From Planococcus sp. SK3692 (lineage in GTDB: Bacteria > Bacillota > Bacilli > Bacillales_A > Planococcaceae): a stretch of 64,000 nucleotides of DNA. The translations under genes were made by a program, and so were the position numbers. Shown one piece after another: positions 63,795 to 64,000 of this stretch (the first letter of the stretch is position 1; each line of letters begins with the position of its first letter). The DNA lies in NCBI RefSeq assembly GCF_028890485.2, contig NZ_JARCHV010000001.1:186001-250000 (forward strand), written 5' to 3'. The notes beneath the pieces are model-generated. The model was not told the origin of the DNA, did no database searches, and saw nothing but the letters and a program-made list of their open reading frames with translations.

Positions 63795-64000
63795 TTACTT
63801 TTTGCGGTTTTTACGTCGTTCCGCTTTTTTAATTTCGTCCATTTTCCATTTCATTTTCTTCTTGTACATCGGTTTGACACTTTTCGGTTTGTGGACCATC
63901 GATTTTGCCTTAGTATCGGCCTCATTCTCTGTGCGCACACGTTTTTTACGGCCGTGGCGCTCTTTCATATCGACAAATTCGCCTTTGACGATGTCTTTTT
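63795..64000 (-). CDS. cshB: DEAD-box RNA helicase CshB, C-terminal tail only
   Basis: The last 68 codons of a gene that continues beyond the window. The sequence is very rich in Lys and Arg (RHGRKKRVRTE, KPMYKKKMKWKMDEIKKAERRKNRKK), like the basic RNA-binding tail of CshB (YqfR), which stands right before nfo in B. subtilis. No helicase motif falls inside the window, so the call rests on tail composition and neighbourhood. Confidence 0.65.
   Translation of the reverse strand, partial: KDIVKGEFVDMKERHGRKKRVRTENEADTKAKSMVHKPKSVKPMYKKKMKWKMDEIKKAERRKNRKK

Noticed and set aside
1-64000. Mobile element, prophage, CRISPR, toxin-antitoxin or defence island
   Set aside because: No transposase, integrase, cas or restriction gene and no regular spacer array was seen; the window is syntenic core chromosome.
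1-64000. rRNA, tRNA or cobalamin riboswitch
   Set aside because: No matching conserved sequence was seen. A cobalamin riboswitch was looked for especially before mutA and nrdJ.

Overview
The window is a contiguous stretch of housekeeping chromosome from a low-to-mid GC Firmicute of the order Bacillales. Gene order follows the Bacillus subtilis yqf-yqg-yqh-yqi region almost step by step (cshB/nfo/zur, ispG, sodA/pbpA/pst, comG, gcv, efp/acc/nusB/folD/xse/dxs/recN/spo0A, bkd). Sporulation loci that sit inside this order in Bacillus (spoIIIAA-AH between efp and accB; spoIVB between recN and spo0A) are absent, although spo0A itself is present. This, the balanced base composition and the intergenic palindromic repeats suggest a non-sporulating member of the Planococcaceae such as Planococcus or Planomicrobium. 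The genus is inference, not proof.

Layout, left to right. (1) 1-4489: mutA-mutB-meaB, the AdoCbl-dependent methylmalonyl-CoA mutase with its GTPase chaperone, on the minus strand. (2) 4512-15101: the branched-chain keto acid operon ptb-bcd-buk-lpdV-bkdAA-bkdAB-bkdB with its regulator bkdR; a tandem palindromic repeat sits inside it at 5969-6253. (3) 15178-19434: DUF2627 gene, glycerophosphodiesterase, spo0A, recN, argR. (4) 19547-26249: tlyA, dxs, ispA, xseB, xseA, folD, nusB. (5) 26352-30908: Asp23-family gene, accC, accB, efp, papA, aroQ. (6) 31172-33886: class II ribonucleotide reductase nrdJ with a pair of NrdR boxes. (7) 34137-39469: rhodanese-like gene, gcvPB-gcvPA-gcvT under a tandem glycine riboswitch, aroK. 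(8) 39489-43239: complete comGA-G competence pilus operon. (9) 43397-47927: DUF2626, MBL hydrolase, DUF2759, LTA-synthase-like sulfatase, yqgQ, 5-formyl-THF cycloligase, rpmG. (10) 48056-57974: pstSCAB-phoU, pbpA, sodA, DUF456 and an nptA-type Na/Pi transporter; pstS and nptA carry matching PhoP boxes. (11) 58071-64000: DUF1189, ispG, a 5'-nucleotidase-like HAD protein, zur-znuB-znuC under a Zur box, nfo, and the tail of cshB.

How the parts fit: branched-chain amino acids are deaminated (bcd), decarboxylated to acyl-CoAs (bkdA/B, lpdV) and either feed branched fatty acid synthesis (accBC lies nearby) or yield ATP through ptb-buk. Propionyl-CoA from valine and isoleucine can be linked to succinyl-CoA through mutAB, which, like nrdJ, needs adenosylcobalamin. 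No mobile element, CRISPR array, rRNA or tRNA gene was recognised. The most unusual points are a BkdR that lacks the sigma-54-contacting GAFTGA loop and whose target has no clear -24/-12 promoter but a 10-bp phased TTTGCAA array; retention of Spo0A beside missing spoIVB and spoIIIA; an apparent AUC start codon in comGD; and the structured tandem repeat in the bkd operon.
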